From assembly GCA_025362535.1 (NCBI GenBank), contig JANYGE010000199.1:1-18416 (forward strand): a stretch of 18,416 nt of DNA. Reading direction: 5' to 3'. The translations under genes and the position numbers were made by a program. The notes under the pieces were generated by a model, which saw nothing but the letters and a program-made list of their open reading frames with translations, did no database searches and had not been told where the DNA came from. Shown here piece after piece: positions 14,709 to 18,416 of the stretch. This DNA is from Hyphomicrobiales bacterium. GTDB taxonomy: Bacteria > Pseudomonadota > Alphaproteobacteria > Rhizobiales > Aestuariivirgaceae. Within the stretch, counting starts at the first letter, position 1, and every line of letters begins with the position of its first letter.

Positions 14709-14725
14709 GCCGTTTGGAAAACGGC
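14709..14725 (+). promoter_or_regulatory. Hairpin in the riboswitch expression platform
   Basis: GCCGTTT (14709-14715) and AAACGGC (14719-14725) form a perfect 7-base stem with a 3-base loop between aptamer and bluB. The left arm's sequence GCCGTTTG also occurs at 14638-14645, overlapping the predicted L5 loop of the aptamer, so AAACGGC could pair with either copy. No T-run follows. The ribosome site GGGGA lies 18 bases further on, so translational control is more likely than termination. Confidence 0.5.
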
Positions 14726-14751
14726 GCTGCAATTGATGTCTATGGGGATAA

Positions 14752-15450
<699 letters not shown>

Positions 15451-15468
15451 TTCTTGCAGGAGCACAAG

Positions 15469-16083
15469 ATGTCCACCATTACCACCATCGCTGAGTTGGA
15501 AAAAATCTACAGTATCAAACCCGTCTTGGCCTCCACCGCCAAAGAAATTGATCACATTGCGCCAGCTTATCAAAACCTGATCGAACTCTCGCCGTTTGTT
15601 GCTCTTGCCACCATCGGCCCTGAAGGATTGGATTGCAGCCCGCGCGGTGATCTTGCAGGGTTTGTTAAAATTCTCGATCCTAAAACCTTGGCCATGCCTG
15701 ATCGGCGCGGCAATAACCGCATTGATAGTTTGCGCAATATTATAGCTGATCCGCGCGTGGCCCTGTTGTTCCTCATCCCCGGCAGTGGCACCACATTTCG
15801 CGTGAATGGCACGGCAACACTCACCACTGATCCAGACCTGTGCCAATCTTTCGCCGTCGAAGGCCAGCTTCCGCGCAGTGTAATTATCGTAACTGTCGAG
15901 ACCGCCTATTTCCAATGTGCCAGGGCCATTATCCGCTCCGGTCTCTGGGACCCCACCAAATACGTCGCCAAAGAAGCTGTGCCAAGCACTGGCTATATTT
16001 TAGAATCACTCACCAAAGGCGAAATCAATGCCGAAGCCTATAATAGCAATTGGCCCGCCCGCGCTAAAACCAGCATGTGGTAA
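15469..16083 (+). CDS. PPOX-type FMN-dependent flavoprotein (MSMEG_1061-like)
   Basis: This 204-residue protein is of the pyridoxamine-5'-phosphate-oxidase-like split-barrel fold, closest by look to the MSMEG_1061-type family. FMN-contact segments are ALATIGPEGLDCSPRGD (45-61), MPDRRGNNRIDSLRNI (76-91) and the LLFLIPGSGTTFRVNGTA strand pair. The C-terminal CARAIIRSGLWDP is also characteristic. The reaction is unknown; members are annotated only as oxidoreductases. I prefer the ATG at 15469, with AGGAG 6 bases upstream, over an in-frame TTG at 15454. It follows bluB by 18 bases and could be co-transcribed under the cobalamin riboswitch. Its stop directly abuts the stop of the convergent kinase gene. 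Confidence 0.85.
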   Translation: MSTITTIAELEKIYSIKPVLASTAKEIDHIAPAYQNLIELSPFVALATIGPEGLDCSPRGDLAGFVKILDPKTLAMPDRRGNNRIDSLRNIIADPRVALLFLIPGSGTTFRVNGTATLTTDPDLCQSFAVEGQLPRSVIIVTVETAYFQCARAIIRSGLWDPTKYVAKEAVPSTGYILESLTKGEINAEAYNSNWPARAKTSMW

Positions 16084-17448
16084 TTAAATCGGAATCTTAA
16101 TTGCCACGCGCAGGCCACCCAGCGCACTGTCTTCTAGATAAATATCTCCGCCATGGGCCTGCGCAATATCAAGAGCAATGGCAAGCCCAAGGCCTGTGCC
16201 GGTTTTGTCTAAATTGCGCGCCTCATCCAGGCGCACAAAAGGTCTGAACACATCTTCTCGGTGCGATTCTGGAATTCCCGGCCCATTATCATCCACGTAA
16301 AGCCAGAGGCGATCATCTTTCGTTTCGCCTGAAATTTGCACCAGATTGCCATAGCGCACCGCATTGCCAATGATATTTGTGAGCAACCGGCGAAATGCAT
16401 TGGGCTTCAGGTGCAAATTGAGTTGCGGCAGATTAGAAATTTCAATGGACGCAGCCTCACGGCCAAACCCATGCGCAACCCCCAGAACAGCATCAGGCAC
16501 AAATAGCTGTGACACTTGCTCGCCACCGTCGCCCCGCACAAAGGCCATATAGTCTTCCAGCATCTGCTGCATCTCATTCACATCATCGCGCAACAGTTTC
16601 ACTTTTGGATTATCGCCCAAGACGGCAAGCTCCAATTTAAAGCGGGTTAAAATAGTGCGGAGATCATGAGAGACACCAGCCAGCATCGTGGTGCGCTGTT
16701 CCACATGCCGTGCAATGCGACGTTTCATATCAAGAAAAGCCTCACCTGCAAGGCGAACTTCCGTGGCACCCCGCGGTTTGAACTTCATAACATCGCGCCC
16801 CATGCCCAAAGCTTGCGCAGCACGGGTGAGATCAAGAATAGGTCTGATTTGATTGCGCATGAAAACAACTGCAATGGCCAAAAGCGAAAGGGTTGAAAGC
16901 ACCATGAAAGACAACATCAATGGCGTGCCTACCGCATGGGCACGATCCGCATCCACGCTGGTTTTAAAAATTAAACCCTCCTCCACCTGAACTCGAATTT
17001 CAACTTGGCCATTGGTGGCCGCACTGTTCACCCAATAGGGCCGATCAGATTCCGTACTAAGATAATATCGAATCTTACTGTCAAACAGCGAGAAAAAAGG
17101 CGAGGGGAGAGGTTCTGGCAATTTGGTGCCATGCTCATAATTAAAATTCATCCGCAATTTTTGACGTGCCAAAGTTTTAATATCATTGAGAGCCACATCA
17201 GATTTATCAGACCGTTGATAGAGAGTGATGAGCAAACCAATTTCATTGGAAAGCGAGCGCGCCAAAACCTTGGTAACATTGTCCCAATAACGCTCAATGA
17301 TAATGCCAGCCATCAAAATTTGTAGCAGCACGACAGGCGTAATCATAATCGTCAAGGCACGGCCATAGAGCCCGTGCGGCGCATAGGTTTCGAGGAAGCA
17401 GTTGAAGTGATCATATAAAGTTTTGCGAAGTTTTTTAGCCATGCTCAC
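16084..17448 (-). CDS. EnvZ-type sensor histidine kinase
   Basis: This is a 454-residue inner-membrane kinase. TM1 spans about 31-52, a periplasmic region about 53-173, TM2 about 174-197, and a HAMP domain 198-250. The phospho-acceptor is His261 in the HDLRT H-box, the N-box is NIIGNAVRYG (358-367), and the G1 and G2 boxes are DDNGPG (386-391) and GTGLGLA (417-423). The F-box FRPFVRLDEA lies between them. The layout is that of EnvZ. The periplasmic domain of about 120 residues has no recognisable ligand fold, so the stimulus is unknown. It starts with a GTG that overlaps the stop of the regulator gene upstream (GTGA), and an ATG two codons later is an alternative. Partner: the adjacent OmpR-like regulator. 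Confidence 0.94.
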   Translation of the reverse strand: MSMAKKLRKTLYDHFNCFLETYAPHGLYGRALTIMITPVVLLQILMAGIIIERYWDNVTKVLARSLSNEIGLLITLYQRSDKSDVALNDIKTLARQKLRMNFNYEHGTKLPEPLPSPFFSLFDSKIRYYLSTESDRPYWVNSAATNGQVEIRVQVEEGLIFKTSVDADRAHAVGTPLMLSFMVLSTLSLLAIAVVFMRNQIRPILDLTRAAQALGMGRDVMKFKPRGATEVRLAGEAFLDMKRRIARHVEQRTTMLAGVSHDLRTILTRFKLELAVLGDNPKVKLLRDDVNEMQQMLEDYMAFVRGDGGEQVSQLFVPDAVLGVAHGFGREAASIEISNLPQLNLHLKPNAFRRLLTNIIGNAVRYGNLVQISGETKDDRLWLYVDDNGPGIPESHREDVFRPFVRLDEARNLDKTGTGLGLAIALDIAQAHGGDIYLEDSALGGLRVAIKIPI

Positions 17449-18134
17449 ACGGCTCCATCAACAAACAACGTATAACCAGCACCACGTATCGTCTGCAAGA
17501 ATTTTGGATTTCCGGAATCCACTTCAAGTTTCTGCCGCAACCGGTTTATTTGCACATCGACACTGCGCGCACTGTCTTCGCCGCCAGTTTGCGCCAGCTG
17601 CAAACGGCTGAATGCCTGGCCTGCCTTCTGGGCCAACATCCGTAAAATATCTTTCTCGCGTGACGTAAGCTTGATCGCAGTTCCATCACGCAGCAATTCC
17701 CCATTGACGAGGTTGAAACGACAATCTCCGAAAACAACTTCGCGCAACACCGCAGCTTGCGGAGCCACCCGGCGCAACAGGCTTTGTAAACGCAACAGCA
17801 ATTCCTGCGGCTCAAAGGGTTTGGCCAGATAATCATCACTGCCCGATTGAAGCCCGGCAATGCGGTCCGGCGAGTCAGCCAATGCTGATAACATCAAAAC
17901 TGGGGTTGTTTCCTTGGCGCTGCGCAAACTGGTTATAAGGGAAAGGCCAGTCTCCCCTGGCATCATCACATCAAGAATGATCAAATCAAAAGAAAGGCCA
18001 CGCATGCGTTCGCGCGCCTCAGTGGCACTGGCCGCGAGCGAAACCAAATAATTATTTTCAATCAGATAAGACCGCAGCAATTCGCGAATGCGCTTATCAT
18101 CATCCACAATTAAAATATGCGGGCGCTCACTCAC
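17445..18134 (-). CDS. OmpR/PhoB-family response regulator (PetR-like)
   Basis: This 229-residue two-domain regulator has a receiver domain with the acidic cluster DDD (11-13), phospho-acceptor Asp55 in LIILDVMMPG and Lys105 in KPFEP. A winged-helix domain follows (LTSREKDILRMLAQKAG, then SVDVQINRLRQKLE and LQTIRGAGYTL). The frame is open to a TTG at 18161, but the GTG at 18134 overlaps the stop of the MarR-type gene as GTGA and starts directly before the receiver fold, so I choose it. The order MarR-like / OmpR-like / kinase resembles PetP-PetR of Rhodobacter capsulatus, where PetR is needed for cytochrome bc1 and cytochrome c expression. Assigning that role here is inference. Confidence 0.92.
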   Translation of the reverse strand: MSERPHILIVDDDKRIRELLRSYLIENNYLVSLAASATEARERMRGLSFDLIILDVMMPGETGLSLITSLRSAKETTPVLMLSALADSPDRIAGLQSGSDDYLAKPFEPQELLLRLQSLLRRVAPQAAVLREVVFGDCRFNLVNGELLRDGTAIKLTSREKDILRMLAQKAGQAFSRLQLAQTGGEDSARSVDVQINRLRQKLEVDSGNPKFLQTIRGAGYTLFVDGAV

Positions 18135-18416
18135 GCTTTGGCTCCACGGCGCTGAACCCAATCTGAAGCACCATCGCGGTTTTCAGGATTGATGAGATGG
18201 AGCAACAGATCATGAAAGCCAGCCCCACTGGTTTCCCGCGCTGCCCGCTGAAACCGCGCAATTTGCGGAGCCGCCAAAGCATGCCGCAACCCCTCGCCTT
18301 TCGCAGTTAAATGCAACAAGCGCTGGCGCCGATCCACCGCCCCTTCTTTCTGAAACACATAGCCTTTATCGATCAGCTCTTTCAAAACCCGCGCCAGGCT
18401 CTGCTTGGTGATCTTG
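18131..18416 (-). CDS. MarR-family transcriptional regulator (PetP-like), 5' end beyond window
   Basis: Ninety-five codons of the C-terminal part are visible, running off the window end. The first residues are KITKQSLARVLKELIDKGYV, the recognition helix pair of MarR winged-helix proteins, followed by the wing DRRQRLLHLTAKG and a C-terminal dimerisation helix. It ends at a TGA that overlaps the GTG of the response-regulator gene, so the two are probably translationally coupled, as described for petP-petR. The effector is unknown, and the start lies outside the window. Confidence 0.85.
   Translation of the reverse strand, partial: KITKQSLARVLKELIDKGYVFQKEGAVDRRQRLLHLTAKGEGLRHALAAPQIARFQRAARETSGAGFHDLLLHLINPENRDGASDWVQRRGAKA

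Noticed and set aside
14709..14725. Hairpin as a Rho-independent terminator of the riboswitch
   Set aside because: No T-run follows the stem; the next bases are GCTGCAATTGATG. Translational control fits better.

Overview
The window reads as chromosome of an alphaproteobacterium, probably of the order Hyphomicrobiales or a close relative. The block lgt - MidA-type methyltransferase - pgeF - lipoprotein next to prs, the UbiK/BMFP protein, and a MarR / OmpR-type regulator / histidine kinase set resembling PetP-PetR of Rhodobacter all point that way. Base composition is moderate in the housekeeping half and clearly AT-richer in the glycosyltransferase genes. No tRNA, rRNA, CRISPR array, insertion sequence or integrase is visible, and no stretch over 300 bases lacks a gene.

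Layout. Positions 1-2501 hold surface-glycan glycosyltransferases: an edge-truncated fucosyltransferase-like gene (minus), then two GT25 genes ending tail to tail. Positions 2534-5219 (minus) are a tightly coupled three-gene redox operon: an exported FMN-binding protein with a flavinylation motif, an ApbE flavin transferase without an export signal, and an RnfD/NqrB-like membrane domain fused to a FAD/NAD(P)H reductase. Together they could carry electrons from cytosolic NAD(P)H across the membrane to a periplasmic flavin. This is the most interesting system here. Positions 5342-7020 (minus) encode an ABC-2 exporter. At 7210-7977 lies a GT2 glycosyltransferase. Between it and prs is the broken N-terminal remnant of a GT11 (alpha-1,2-fucosyltransferase-like) gene, which ordinary ORF calling misses.

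Positions 8163-12395 (minus) are housekeeping: prs, then lgt - methyltransferase - pgeF - lipoprotein with overlapping genes. On the plus strand from 12489 follow ubiK-like, ybjN-like, proC and csaA, then a cobalamin riboswitch in front of bluB (lower-ligand synthesis for B12) and a PPOX-type flavoprotein. Positions 16084-18416 (minus) are an EnvZ-like kinase, an OmpR/PetR-like regulator and an edge-truncated MarR/PetP-like regulator, coupled by GTGA overlaps.

The 5' glycosyltransferases probably decorate LPS or capsule. Two of them (one cut by the window edge, one broken) belong to families that usually transfer fucose, which suggests a changing fucosylated surface glycan. Flavin chemistry recurs (ApbE, FMN-binding protein, FAD reductase, BluB, PPOX), but only the first three form one operon.
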